DNA of 36,983 bases, taken from the NCBI GenBank assembly GCA_035278025.1, contig DATEJK010000047.1, forward strand, positions 1 through 36,983. The letters run 5' to 3'. Below the pieces are notes generated by a model. That model made no database searches, was not told the DNA's origin, and saw only the letters and a list, made by a program, of their open reading frames with translations. This document shows, piece after piece, positions 9,055-17,414 of this stretch. Source of the DNA: JAICWP01 sp035278025 (GTDB lineage Bacteria; Acidobacteriota; Terriglobia; Terriglobales; Acidobacteriaceae). The translations under genes were made by a program, and so were the position numbers. Position 1 is the stretch's first letter. Each line of letters starts with the position of its first letter.

Positions 9055-11316
9055 ATGCGACGGCTGGTCCTTTTCTTCTTGCTGCTTGTCCTCATGGCTG
9101 CGCCGCTGGGCGCGGATGAACCTCTGCTGCAGGGATTCACGAAATCGTCCTCCCCCGGAGAGCGGCAATGGGAACAGAAATTTCGCGCCCTGCCCAGCCC
9201 GCAGCTCATGCGCGACTACATGCAGCGTCTGAGCGCGCGCCCTCACCACGTGGGTTCGCCCTACGACAAGGCAAACGCGGAGTGGATTCTTTCCAAGTTC
9301 AAGGAGTTTGGCTGGGACGCCCACATCGAAACCTTCGATGTCCTGTTTCCCACGCCCAAGGAGCGGCTGGTGGAAATGATTGAGCCCACCAAATTCACCG
9401 CCAAGCTGCAGGAACCGCCGGTGGCTGGCGACCCCACATCCGGCCAGACCAGCGAACAATTGCCGACCTACAACGCCTACTCCATTGATGGCGACGTGAC
9501 CGCCCCGCTCGTGTTCGTGAACTACGGCTTGCCGAAAGACTACGATCAGCTGCAACGCCTGGGAATCTCGGTCAAGGGCGCCATTGTGATCGCCAAGTAC
9601 GGAAACTCCTGGCGGGGCGTGAAGCCCAAGGTGGCGGGCGAACATGGGGCGATCGGATGCATCATTTATTCCGACCCGCGCGACGATGGCTACTTTGAAG
9701 ACAATGTATTTCCGGAAGGACCGACCCGGCCGGCGCAGGGCGTGCAGCGCGGCAGCGTCATGGATTTTGCCTCCTCCAATCCCGGTGATCCGCTGACGCC
9801 AGGCATCGGCGCCACCCCGAACGCGAAGCGACTATCGGTGAGGGAAGCGCCCAGCATCTCCAAAATTCCCGTGCTGCCCATCTCCTATGGTGACGCGCGG
9901 CCGCTGCTGGCGGCGCTGCAAGGGCCGGTAGCCCCCGAATCGTGGCGCGGTTCGCTTCCCATCACCTACCACGTTGGGCCGGGGCCGGCAAAGGTCCACT
10001 TGGTGGTGAAGTCCAATTGGGACATCAAACCGGTGAACGACGTAATTGCCAAAATTGCGGGCACCCAACCCGAGGAGTGGATTGTGCGCGGCAACCACCA
10101 CGATGGCTGGGTCAACGGCGCCGACGATCCCATTTCGGCCCAGGTCGCCCTGCTGGAGGAAGCGCGAGCGCTGGGCCAATTGCGCAAGCAGGGCTGGAAG
10201 CCTAAGCGCACCATCATCTATGCCGCCTGGGACGGAGAAGAACCCATGCTGCTGGGCTCGACAGAATGGGCGGAAGAGCATGCCGACGAATTGCGGCAGC
10301 ACGCGGTGGCTTACATCAACACCGACGGCAATGGCCGCGGCTACCTGATGCTGGAGGGCTCGCACACGCTGGAACACTTTATGAACGGCGTGGCGCGCGA
10401 CGTCCAGGACCCGGAAAGCGGGGTCTCGGTGTGGCAGCGGGACGAACTGCACAGCATCGCTCAGGCCAAGAGCGATGAGGACCGCAAGAAGATTCGCGAT
10501 CGGGCCGACCTGCGCATGGGAGCCCTGGGCTCGGGCACCGATTACACCACCTTTGTGGATCACCTGGGAGTGGCCAGCCTGAACCTGGGCTACGGCGGGG
10601 AGGATCAGGACGCCGGCATCTATCACTCAATTTACGACGACTTTTACTGGTACACGCATTTTTCTGACACCAGTTTCGTGTACGGACGCGCCCTGTCGCA
10701 GACCGTGGGCACGGCGGTGATGCGCCTGGCGGACGCCGATCTTCTGCCCTTCGATTTCACCGATTTTGCCGACACTATGCAACTCTACCTCACGCAGCTG
10801 AAAAAGCTGGCGCAAGATAAGCGCAGTGAAGCCGTGGAGCGCGACCGCGAGCTGGACGAAGGGCTGTTCCACGCCATCAACGACCCGCGCCGGCCCACCG
10901 TCGCCCCACCCCGCGAGCCGGTGCCGCCCTACTTGAATTTTGCGCCGCTGGAAAACGCCGTGGCTCAGCTCAACCAGAGCGCGCAGCGATACCAGGAGGC
11001 GCTGCAGAAGGCATGGGCTTCGCCGCAGGGGGTGCCAGCGGCTACGCTCGCTGACTTGAATCAGAAAATGATGGAGAGCGAGCGCCGGCTCACAGACGAT
11101 GCCGGGCTGCCTCGCCGGCCCTGGTACAAGCACATGATTTATGCTCCCGGTGTGTACACCGGATACGGTGTCAAAACCATGCCCGGCGTGCGCGAGGCTA
11201 TCGAGCAGAAGCGCTGGCCGGAAGCCGACGCTGAGATCATCCGCATATCCAAGGTGCTGGAAAATGAAAGCGGGCTGATTGATTCAGCCACCGCCGAGCT
11301 GACGGGAACCCGGTAG
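9055..11316 (+). CDS. M28 family zinc peptidase, GCPII-like, secreted (second paralogue)
   Basis: A 753-residue exported metallopeptidase and close paralogue of the gene at 1-2120, in opposite orientation. ATG 9055 is preferred over the in-frame ATG 9010 because GAGGAG lies 4 nt upstream and the product then starts with a clean signal peptide (MRRLVLFFLLLVLMAAPLGA). Zinc and catalytic residues are complete: H348 and D358 in GNHHDGWVNGADDP, E395/E396 in WDGEEPMLLGSTEW, D424 in YINTDGN, H524 in YHSIYDDFYW. The C-terminal 200 residues correspond to the transferrin-receptor-like dimerisation domain. By family it would remove residues from peptide ends outside the cytoplasm; the substrate is unknown. 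It is convergent with the BNR-repeat gene, separated by 166 bp. Confidence 0.92.
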   Translation: MRRLVLFFLLLVLMAAPLGADEPLLQGFTKSSSPGERQWEQKFRALPSPQLMRDYMQRLSARPHHVGSPYDKANAEWILSKFKEFGWDAHIETFDVLFPTPKERLVEMIEPTKFTAKLQEPPVAGDPTSGQTSEQLPTYNAYSIDGDVTAPLVFVNYGLPKDYDQLQRLGISVKGAIVIAKYGNSWRGVKPKVAGEHGAIGCIIYSDPRDDGYFEDNVFPEGPTRPAQGVQRGSVMDFASSNPGDPLTPGIGATPNAKRLSVREAPSISKIPVLPISYGDARPLLAALQGPVAPESWRGSLPITYHVGPGPAKVHLVVKSNWDIKPVNDVIAKIAGTQPEEWIVRGNHHDGWVNGADDPISAQVALLEEARALGQLRKQGWKPKRTIIYAAWDGEEPMLLGSTEWAEEHADELRQHAVAYINTDGNGRGYLMLEGSHTLEHFMNGVARDVQDPESGVSVWQRDELHSIAQAKSDEDRKKIRDRADLRMGALGSGTDYTTFVDHLGVASLNLGYGGEDQDAGIYHSIYDDFYWYTHFSDTSFVYGRALSQTVGTAVMRLADADLLPFDFTDFADTMQLYLTQLKKLAQDKRSEAVERDRELDEGLFHAINDPRRPTVAPPREPVPPYLNFAPLENAVAQLNQSAQRYQEALQKAWASPQGVPAATLADLNQKMMESERRLTDDAGLPRRPWYKHMIYAPGVYTGYGVKTMPGVREAIEQKRWPEADAEIIRISKVLENESGLIDSATAELTGTR

Positions 11317-11482
11317 CCTCCTGGGTTTGTTGCCAGTGTCGAGCACAGCCAGGTTAAAACAGCCTGGACGCCGGCGCGGGGGTCACCTTCGCAATTCCCA
11401 CACTACCACCCGCCGCGCCGCCGCTACTAACGATGGGGCAAGCTCGCCCTTCCCGGTCAAAGGGCTCCGAATAAAACCGGCC
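11317..11482. other. Convergent intergenic gap
   Basis: 166 bp between two stop codons. It contains only weak, GC-rich palindromic stretches (CCGGCC, and CCAGG with CCTGG). No gene and no clear terminator were seen. Confidence 0.4.
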
Positions 11483-14400
11483 TTACCGGCCCGGCCCGGG
11501 CGATGCAGGCGCCGCCTGGGTGACAAACAGCGCCCGGACGTTCTGCTTCTGCATCAGATTCTCGAAATTGACCAGGTCCGTGTTCACGATGTTGGACCAG
11601 CGGGCGAGCTGCGCGTCGCTTTGCTTCTTCAGATTGTCGAACTCCTGATAGGCCGCCGCGGTGGGCGCGGAATCGTTATCCCCTTCCACATAATTGGCCA
11701 GATAGGAGAGCTTGGCATCGAGGCCGGGAGCGTAACGCAGAGAATCTTCATTGGCGGAGATTTTCATCTGCACCAGCGCGTCCTCTACGTCCGCTACTTT
11801 GTGGTCCAGTTCCTGGCTGGCGGTGTACACCAATTTGGCGCCGCCCTGGCTGGTGGCTAGATGCTTCTGCAATTCGTGCGTCTGAGAGCGCAGGTCCCAA
11901 ATCTGGTTAACCGTTTCATAAACATGCGTCAGCTCGGCCTGGATCTGTCGGGTAAGGGTGATCTGCTTCTCCAGGTCGGCAAGCGAAACGTGCTCCCGCG
12001 GGTCCATCTTTACCTGCAGGGGCGCGGTGTAGCTCTTACCGTCAACCGTAAGGCGCACCTGATACTCGCCCGGCAGCACCATGGGGCCGCGGGTGCCGTC
12101 CTGGTATTCATACAGGTAGTAATTGGGCAGGCGGGGCACCTCCTGATAACGCAGGTCCCACACAAAACGATTCATGCCCGCCTGCAACTCCATTTCTTTC
12201 TTGGGCTTTTCATCGTCGGGATCAGCGGGCTCGTCAAGGTCCTTTACATCCTTGCTGGTGACCTTGCGCACCAGTTGGCCCTTGGAATCCAGGATTTCAA
12301 TGGAAGCTTCTTTGGGCAGGGACTTCAGATTGAAGTAGATTTCCGCGCCGTCGGGCGGATTCTCGCCTTCATCCAGCGGCTTGCCCCAGCTGTGCGGCAT
12401 GCGCACCCGGTAAGCCGCTGCTGGAGTGTAGAGATGGACTTCCTGCTGGGCAATGTTGGCGCTGTACTGGCGCAGCGGCGTGATGTCATCGAGCACCCAG
12501 AAGGAGCGGCCGTGCGTGGCCAGGATCAGGTCGTTGCCGTGGATCACCAGGTCATGCACGGGCGCGGTGGGCAGGTTCAACTGCAATGATTGCCATTGTT
12601 TGCCGCCGTCGTAGGAAACAAAGACGCCGCTTTCGGTTCCGGCGAAGAGCAGGTTGGGTTTTTTGGGATCCTCGCGCACGGCCCACACGAATGTGTTATC
12701 GGGAATGCCCTTGGTAATTTCGGTCCAGGTTTTGCCGAAATCGGTGGTCTTGAGGACGTAGGGGTGGTCATCGTCGTTCTGGTGGTTATCCACAGCGACA
12801 TAGGCGGTGCCGGCGGCGTGAGGAGAAGCCTCAATCAAGTCCACACGGCTCCATTGCGGCATGGACTTAGGAGTTATGTTGTCCCAATTCTTGCCGCCGT
12901 CGCGCGTGACCTGCACCAGGCCGTCATCGGTGCCGGCCCAGATCAGGCCCTTCTGCAAGGGCGACTCGGCGACGGCGAAGATGGTGTCGTAATACTCGGT
13001 GCCGGTGTCGTCAATGGTAATGGGACCGCCGGAGGGCTGCTGCTTGCTCTTATCGTTGCGCGTGAGATCGGGGCTGATGGCGGTCCAGTGCTGGCCCTGG
13101 TCACTGGTTTCGAAGATGCGCTCGCCAGCGTGGTAGAGCAAGTTGGGATCGTGGGGCGAAAGCAGGAGCGGCGCCGTCCACTGGAACCGGTGTTCGAGGT
13201 TGGCCGCGCCTACCGCATCGGTGAGTTGGGGCAGGAGGGCGATGTCTTTGACCTCGCCGGTGTGTTTATCGAAGCGCGTGATCTGGCCCTGGTACTCGCC
13301 GGCGTAGACGATATCGGGATCAGGAGGATAAGGGGCGATATAGCCGGATTCGCCTCCGCCCACGGGGTACCAGTCGCGCTCGCTGATGCCGCCAATAGAG
13401 CCGCGGCTGGCGATACCCACGGTGGTGTTGTCCTGCTGGGCGCCGTAAACGTAATAGGGAAAGCGATTGTCGGTGATGACGTGGTAGAACTGCGCCGTGG
13501 GCTGGTTGTCTTGCTCCGTCCAAGTGGCGCCGCCATCCACGGTGACGGTCACGCCGCCGTCGTTGGCGGCGATCATGCGCTTGGTATCAGATGGGTCAAT
13601 CCACAGGCCATGGTTGTCGCCGTGCGGCACGTGTACCTTGTTGAAAGTGCGGCCGCCGTCGCTGGACCTGAAGAAGTCAACGTTCATGATGTAAAGCGTG
13701 TCCGCGTCCTTGGGATCAGCAAAGACGTGCATGTAGTACCAGGCGCGCTGGGTGTAGCGGTGGTCGGGGTTGACCAGCTCCCACTTGTCGCCGCCGTCAT
13801 CGGAGCGATAAAGGCCTCCGTCCTTGGCTTCGATGAGCGCGTAAACCCGCTCCGAGTTGGAGCCCACACTCACGCCGATTTTGCCCCAGGGGCCAGCGGG
13901 CAGGCCGTGGCCGGTCAGCTGCTTCCAGGTGGTACCTCCGTCGCTGGAGCGGTAGAGCCCGCTCCCCGGGCCGCCACTGCTCAAGCTCCAGGGAGTGCGA
14001 CGCGTCTGCCATAGCGCCGCGAAGAGGATATTGGAGTTATTGGGGTCGAAGACGACGTCAACGCCGCCGGTGTTTTCATCTTTGTACAGAACTTTCTCCC
14101 AGCTCTTGCCGCCGTCGGTGGTGCGGAAGATGCCGCGCTCCGCGTTGGGCCCATAGGGGTGACCGAGGGCGGCCACAAACACGATGTTGGGGTCCTTGGG
14201 ATTGACGATGACCTTGCCGATGGAGCGGGTGTCTTTCAGGCCGGTGTTGGTCCAGGTTTTGCCCCCGTCCAGAGATTTGTAAACCCCATCTCCCTGGGCG
14301 AGATTGCCGCGAATGCAGGCTTCGCCGGTGCCCACGTACACGATGTTGGGGTCGGAGTCGGCCACCGCGATGCTGCCGATGGAAGAGGAGCCTTCATGAT

Positions 14401-14737
14401 CGAAAATGGGCTTCCAGCTAAGCGCGCCGTCGGTGGATTTCCAGACCCCGCCGCCGGTGGCGCCGAAGTAATAGGTGTTGGGGTCGCCGGGGATGCCCAC
14501 CGCGGTCAGAGAGCGTCCGCCGCGATAGGGGCCGATCATGCGGTAGCGCATGCCCTTCTCTTCTTCTTTCTTCTCCTCCTTGTCCTTGGCCGCGGTCTTT
14601 TGTGTATTCGATTCGGTTTCCGCGGTGGCTTTGGCCGCTTTTTCACTGCGTTGCTGGGCCAGGACAGGTGAGCTTTGCAACATCAGAAGGAAAGAAAGCA
14701 CGACAAATAAGGACATCGCGGCACGAGGGAAGCGCAT
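11483..14737 (-). CDS. Secreted VPS10/sortilin-like BNR (Asp-box) repeat protein
   Basis: A 1084-residue exported protein of the family usually named glycosyl hydrolase, sortilin-like or photosystem-stability-factor-like. At least eleven Asp-box motifs (S-x-D-G-G-x-T-W) are readable, for example YKSLDGGKTW, FRTTDGGKSW, YRSSDGGTTW, FRSSDGGRTF and FVSYDGGKQW, which form beta-propeller blades. A charged Lys/Glu-rich linker (about residues 36-62) follows the signal peptide (MRFPRAAMSLFVVLSFLLML...). The last 350 residues are non-propeller, ending in helical segments. ATG 14737 is chosen because the signal peptide begins there and GGAG lies 10 nt upstream; the frame extends 20 residues further upstream without a signal-like start. 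Catalysis is not established for this family; a binding or protein-processing role near M28 peptidases is inference. Confidence 0.85.
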   Translation of the reverse strand: MRFPRAAMSLFVVLSFLLMLQSSPVLAQQRSEKAAKATAETESNTQKTAAKDKEEKKEEEKGMRYRMIGPYRGGRSLTAVGIPGDPNTYYFGATGGGVWKSTDGALSWKPIFDHEGSSSIGSIAVADSDPNIVYVGTGEACIRGNLAQGDGVYKSLDGGKTWTNTGLKDTRSIGKVIVNPKDPNIVFVAALGHPYGPNAERGIFRTTDGGKSWEKVLYKDENTGGVDVVFDPNNSNILFAALWQTRRTPWSLSSGGPGSGLYRSSDGGTTWKQLTGHGLPAGPWGKIGVSVGSNSERVYALIEAKDGGLYRSDDGGDKWELVNPDHRYTQRAWYYMHVFADPKDADTLYIMNVDFFRSSDGGRTFNKVHVPHGDNHGLWIDPSDTKRMIAANDGGVTVTVDGGATWTEQDNQPTAQFYHVITDNRFPYYVYGAQQDNTTVGIASRGSIGGISERDWYPVGGGESGYIAPYPPDPDIVYAGEYQGQITRFDKHTGEVKDIALLPQLTDAVGAANLEHRFQWTAPLLLSPHDPNLLYHAGERIFETSDQGQHWTAISPDLTRNDKSKQQPSGGPITIDDTGTEYYDTIFAVAESPLQKGLIWAGTDDGLVQVTRDGGKNWDNITPKSMPQWSRVDLIEASPHAAGTAYVAVDNHQNDDDHPYVLKTTDFGKTWTEITKGIPDNTFVWAVREDPKKPNLLFAGTESGVFVSYDGGKQWQSLQLNLPTAPVHDLVIHGNDLILATHGRSFWVLDDITPLRQYSANIAQQEVHLYTPAAAYRVRMPHSWGKPLDEGENPPDGAEIYFNLKSLPKEASIEILDSKGQLVRKVTSKDVKDLDEPADPDDEKPKKEMELQAGMNRFVWDLRYQEVPRLPNYYLYEYQDGTRGPMVLPGEYQVRLTVDGKSYTAPLQVKMDPREHVSLADLEKQITLTRQIQAELTHVYETVNQIWDLRSQTHELQKHLATSQGGAKLVYTASQELDHKVADVEDALVQMKISANEDSLRYAPGLDAKLSYLANYVEGDNDSAPTAAAYQEFDNLKKQSDAQLARWSNIVNTDLVNFENLMQKQNVRALFVTQAAPASPGPGR

Positions 14738-14771
14738 GGGCAAGTTTCTCCAGGGAAAATTCGAGCCGAGT

Positions 14772-14801
14772 ATGGTATTCCACCGGGCGTGGAACAATCA
14801 A
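14772..14801 (-). promoter_or_regulatory. Candidate promoter of the BNR-repeat gene
   Basis: On the minus strand TTGATT (14796-14801) and TACCAT (14772-14777) are 18 bp apart, about 35 bp before ATG 14737. Moderate match only. Confidence 0.35.
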
Positions 14802-14810
14802 TCGCGGGCT

Positions 14811-14840
14811 TTGACCCGGGCGTCGAGCGCGGACTAGCAT
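14811..14840 (+). promoter_or_regulatory. Candidate promoter of the mini Flp pilin gene
   Basis: TTGACC (14811-14816) and TAGCAT (14835-14840) with an 18-bp spacer. It lies back to back with the leftward promoter at 14772-14801. The predicted leader is about 57 nt and contains AGGTG 4 nt before ATG 14904. Confidence 0.45.
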
Positions 14841-14903
14841 TAAAAAGCCTAACCGCTGTCCCCCACCTTTGTTCTGGAGCGGTGGCCGTATCGCAGGTGC
14901 TGT

Positions 14904-15020
14904 ATGCGTCTTCTTTTGAGGAAAGTCTGGTCGGATCTTGAAGGGCAGGATATTGCCGAGTACGCGGTCATGGTCGGCGCTCTATTGGTGCTGGTGCTGG
15001 GCCTGATGCGCGCGCTCTAA
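14904..15020 (+). CDS. Mini Flp-type pilin, 38 residues
   Basis: A very short type IVb pilin-like gene. The product has a basic N-terminus (MRLLLRKVW), the prepilin peptidase motif GQDIAEYAVM (cleavage expected after G, with Glu +5 and Tyr +6), one hydrophobic helix, and stops directly after it (GLMRAL). The Flp pilin at 17044 has the identical GQDIAEYAVM motif but continues 15 or so residues further. A ribosome binding site (AGGTG, spacing 4) and a promoter-like pair (14811-14840) precede it, and a hairpin (15030-15062) follows, so it looks like a complete transcription unit and not a fragment. Function as a minor pilin, or a decayed duplicate, cannot be told apart. Confidence 0.7.
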   Translation: MRLLLRKVWSDLEGQDIAEYAVMVGALLVLVLGLMRAL

Positions 15021-15029
15021 GCCGTACCT

Positions 15030-15062
15030 CCATAACACTCCTGGCGCGAAGCGCTGTTATGG
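15030..15062 (+). terminator. Hairpin downstream of the mini Flp pilin
   Basis: CCATAACA (15030-15037) pairs with TGTTATGG (15055-15062), and an inner GCGC-GAA-GCGC hairpin sits inside. It begins 10 nt after the pilin stop. No T-tract follows, so it is a probable but atypical terminator. Confidence 0.4.
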
Positions 15063-15222
15063 CACACCGTGTTTCCGAACAAGGGCCGGTCGGGCCTGCC
15101 GAATTGTAAAGAACGCTGAGGCGTATTTCCGGCCCTCGTGGAGATGTAGAGTACCTTCATTAGTGCCATGCGACTGACTACTCTCATTGTCATCCTCGGC
15201 CGCGCCATCCGGCCCTGGCGGC

Positions 15223-15228
15223 TACAAT
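15223..15228 (+). promoter_or_regulatory. TACAAT -10 box directly before the ABC ATPase start
   Basis: TACAAT ends 8 nt before ATG 15237, with no Shine-Dalgarno sequence and no clear -35 at the usual spacing. Same arrangement as at 7423 and 35094; suggests leaderless transcription. Confidence 0.35.
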
Positions 15229-15236
15229 AGCGGCTG

Positions 15237-16151
15237 ATGGGGGTAGTGCTCGAATTCGAAGAAATCAGCAAGCGGTACGGAGGGCGCTTCACACGCCGGC
15301 CGGTGCAGGCGCTCGACCGCTTCTCGCTGAGCGTGGAACCAGGGGAAATCTTTGGCTTCCTGGGGCCGAACGGAGCGGGGAAGACTACCGCCATCCACCT
15401 GGCACTCGGCTTCATGCGTGCCGACCAGGGACGAGGCCTGATGCTGGGGCGGCCCTTCGGTGACGCGCGCACCCGTCGCCACGTGGGCTTTCTCGCCGAA
15501 AATGTCGCCTTATACCACCGTCCTGCCGCGAAATTGGTGCAATTTTATGGCGGGCTAAACGGCATGGGCGGTGCGCGCCTGCGGCAGCGCTCGAGCGAGG
15601 TGCTGGAGCTGGTGAACCTTGCCCCTGATGCCCAACGCAACGTGGGCGCCTTCTCCCGCGGCATGTTACAGCGCATCGGTTTGGCGCAGGCCCTGGTAAA
15701 CGATCCCGAGCTGCTCATCCTGGACGAGCCCACTTCGGCGCTCGACCCCGTCGCCCGGGTGATCATCCGCGAACTGCTATTGCGCTTGAAGGGGGAAGGC
15801 AAGACAGTGTTCCTGAGCTCGCACCTGCTGTCGGAGGTGGAGCTGGTATGCGATCGGGTAGGCGTAATGCACCGGGGACGGCTGGCCAAACTGGGCAGAA
15901 CCTCGGACCTGCTGCACTCGCGCGAGCAAACGCAGGTAGTGGCGCGGGGCGTTGCCGCGGCAGCTTTTCCGGGCGCAGTTGCCAGCGACGGCGTGGTCAG
16001 CTTTACCATCACCACCACCCGCCAGCGGGAGGTGCTGGAACGCATCTGGAGCCTGGGCGGGGAGGTGGTGAGCGTGAACCCGCTGAAGCGCTCGCTGGAG
16101 CAGATTTTCCTCGAGGTCACACAGCCGGAACTGGAGCCGCGAGCAAAATGA
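15237..16151 (+). CDS. ABC transporter ATP-binding protein (CcmA/ABC-2 type)
   Basis: A 304-residue ATPase subunit that would power the permease encoded next. Walker A GPNGAGKTT at residues 43-51, signature AFSRGMLQR at 139-146 (the S-R/K-G-M form usual in CcmA-like ABC-2 ATPases in place of LSGGQ), Walker B LLILDEP with D163/E164 region, and switch His in SSHLLSE near 196. A C-terminal extension of about 80 residues (QTQVVARGVAAA...) resembles the regulatory tail of drug/lipid export ATPases. ATG 15237 lies 8 nt after TACAAT and has no Shine-Dalgarno sequence. The stop overlaps the permease start (ATGA), giving translational coupling. The pair sits between the two pilin genes; a link to them is possible but not shown. 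The substrate is unknown. Confidence 0.9.
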   Translation: MGVVLEFEEISKRYGGRFTRRPVQALDRFSLSVEPGEIFGFLGPNGAGKTTAIHLALGFMRADQGRGLMLGRPFGDARTRRHVGFLAENVALYHRPAAKLVQFYGGLNGMGGARLRQRSSEVLELVNLAPDAQRNVGAFSRGMLQRIGLAQALVNDPELLILDEPTSALDPVARVIIRELLLRLKGEGKTVFLSSHLLSEVELVCDRVGVMHRGRLAKLGRTSDLLHSREQTQVVARGVAAAAFPGAVASDGVVSFTITTTRQREVLERIWSLGGEVVSVNPLKRSLEQIFLEVTQPELEPRAK

Positions 16152-16855
16152 AACCTGTCTGGCTGATTGCCGGCAACTTCCTGCGGGAGCAGCGCTGGCC
16201 CGTGGTCATCCTGCTGGGGTGGGTGGGCTTGCTCTCGGCGGCGGCGGGATTTTCCGACCTGCGGCGCACCCCGGAAGACGTGTTCATGCTGTTTCAGCAG
16301 GTGGCTGTGTACATACTGGTCTTCAGCCTTTTTTTTGGAGCTTCGGCTATCCGCAACGAGCTGCGGACGCGGCGCATCCTGGCGGTGCTGTCGAAGGGCA
16401 TTTCGCGCCGGCAGTATATTGCCGGGCTGCTGCTGGGCATCGTGATGGCCATCGCCATCTACTGCCTGGCCCTGGGGATGGCGGGAGCCTGGGTGCTGCC
16501 GCAGGTGGGAGTGCCGGCGATGCGCTTTGGAGTCCTGTTGCTGGGATTGGCGGTTGCCTCGCTGCTCACCGCCTGTCTGGCGCTGTTCTTTTCCATCTTC
16601 CTGCATCCGCTGCTGGCCACGGGAGCAACATTGGTGATTGTAGGCGCGCCCCTGCTGGTGGAGGTGGTGTGGAACAGCCCCTGGGCGGCGCTGGTTCCGG
16701 TTTATGCCATCCTGCAGGGCTTCCTCAATCTTTCCCAGGGCGCGACCGCGTTCCAGGGATGGTTGATCCTGCTGGCCCTGGGAGAGACCGCGCTTGTGTG
16801 GCTGGTATCGGCCTGGCTGTTTTCCTGGAAAGATGTCGCCCTGGCGGTTGAGTGA
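16148..16855 (+). CDS. ABC-2 type transporter permease
   Basis: A 235-residue membrane protein with six hydrophobic helices: about 20-35, 50-68, 90-115, 125-150, 155-180 and 205-228. Between helices 2 and 3 is the cytoplasmic segment IRNELRTRRILAVLSKGISR, in the place where ABC-2 permeases contact their ATPase. ATG 16148 overlaps the ATPase stop by 4 nt (ATGA), so the two are translated together. Exported substrate is unknown; lipid, polysaccharide or drug efflux are common for the family. The gene is followed by 188 bp without a gene that contain the promoter of the next pilin. Confidence 0.85.
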   Translation: MKPVWLIAGNFLREQRWPVVILLGWVGLLSAAAGFSDLRRTPEDVFMLFQQVAVYILVFSLFFGASAIRNELRTRRILAVLSKGISRRQYIAGLLLGIVMAIAIYCLALGMAGAWVLPQVGVPAMRFGVLLLGLAVASLLTACLALFFSIFLHPLLATGATLVIVGAPLLVEVVWNSPWAALVPVYAILQGFLNLSQGATAFQGWLILLALGETALVWLVSAWLFSWKDVALAVE

Positions 16856-16984
16856 AAGCAGACCAAAACGGGAAAAATCTGCACTATCCATGCGACAAAA
16901 CGCTTCCGCCGAAGCCAAAGCCGCCACTTAATTCACAGGTCATCCACAGGTTAGACGAATTGAGCTGGAAGCAGAATTGCCGCC

Positions 16985-17013
16985 TTGACTGGCTGGACGG
17001 AGCCGCGTAGAGT
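16985..17013 (+). promoter_or_regulatory. Candidate promoter of the flp-tad gene group
   Basis: TTGACT (16985-16990), a 17-bp spacer and TAGAGT (17008-17013). Transcription would start near 17020 and leave a short leader with AGGAGA (17031-17036), 7 nt before ATG 17044. Confidence 0.5.
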
Positions 17014-17043
17014 TTTCTTCCCCCCCAGGCAGGAGAAATAATT

Positions 17044-17208
17044 ATGGATGTGCTTAGAACCCTCTGGATGGATGACTCAGGACAGGACATCGCCGAATAT
17101 GCGGTCATGCTGGCGGTGATTCTGGTGATAGTCGTAGGTACAATCCGGCTGATCGGCACCCAGGCGAACAATGTCTTTTCGGAGACGGCCAGCGCCATTG
17201 GTGGATAG
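17044..17208 (+). CDS. flp: Flp/Fap-type pilin (type IVb)
   Basis: A 54-residue pilin subunit of the Tad (tight adherence) class. It has a short leader (MDVLRTLWMDDSG), the prepilin peptidase site GQDIAEYAVM (processing after G13, Glu +5, Tyr +6), one hydrophobic helix (about residues 20-40) and a short hydrophilic tail (QANNVFSETASAIGG). Size and layout are normal for Flp. Strong ribosome binding site AGGAGA with spacing 7 and promoter-like hexamers at 16985-17013. It would be exported and assembled by Tad machinery (TadA ATPase, TadB/C, RcpA, prepilin peptidase), none of which is in the window. Two TadE-like genes and a TadG-like gene follow after 206 bp. Confidence 0.9.
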   Translation: MDVLRTLWMDDSGQDIAEYAVMLAVILVIVVGTIRLIGTQANNVFSETASAIGG

Positions 17209-17414
17209 AGCTCCGCACCCGGCCTGGCAGTGAACTCAGCGCTCAGCCGCATTGCTGCAGACACGGGGATGTAGTATCTTTTGAACCCGCAAGCGGCAAG
17301 TGTCCCGCCCGAAGAAGCTTTTTTCCCCGGCGAAGTTCCGCGGGAATTTGCAATGGTGAAGCCGCTCGCTGCAGCCAGCGGGCGGTGGCTGGTGTTTCAG
17401 CAGGAGTAGAACAA
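17209..17414. other. Gap between flp and the first tadE-like gene
   Basis: 206 bp with no gene. It contains GACAC and GTGTC arms around a CCCGCAAGCGG-like hairpin (about 17256-17310), and a second GC-rich hairpin near 17360-17385. A structured leader or attenuator is possible, but no known RNA family was recognised. Confidence 0.3.

Noticed and set aside
15361..15700. Degenerate ABC signature motif (SRGM in place of SGGQ)
   Set aside because: This form is usual in CcmA-like ABC-2 ATPases, so it is not evidence of inactivation.
17256..17310. c-di-GMP or other riboswitch before the tadE genes
   Set aside because: Some pairing is possible, but the conserved core bases of known riboswitch classes could not be placed.
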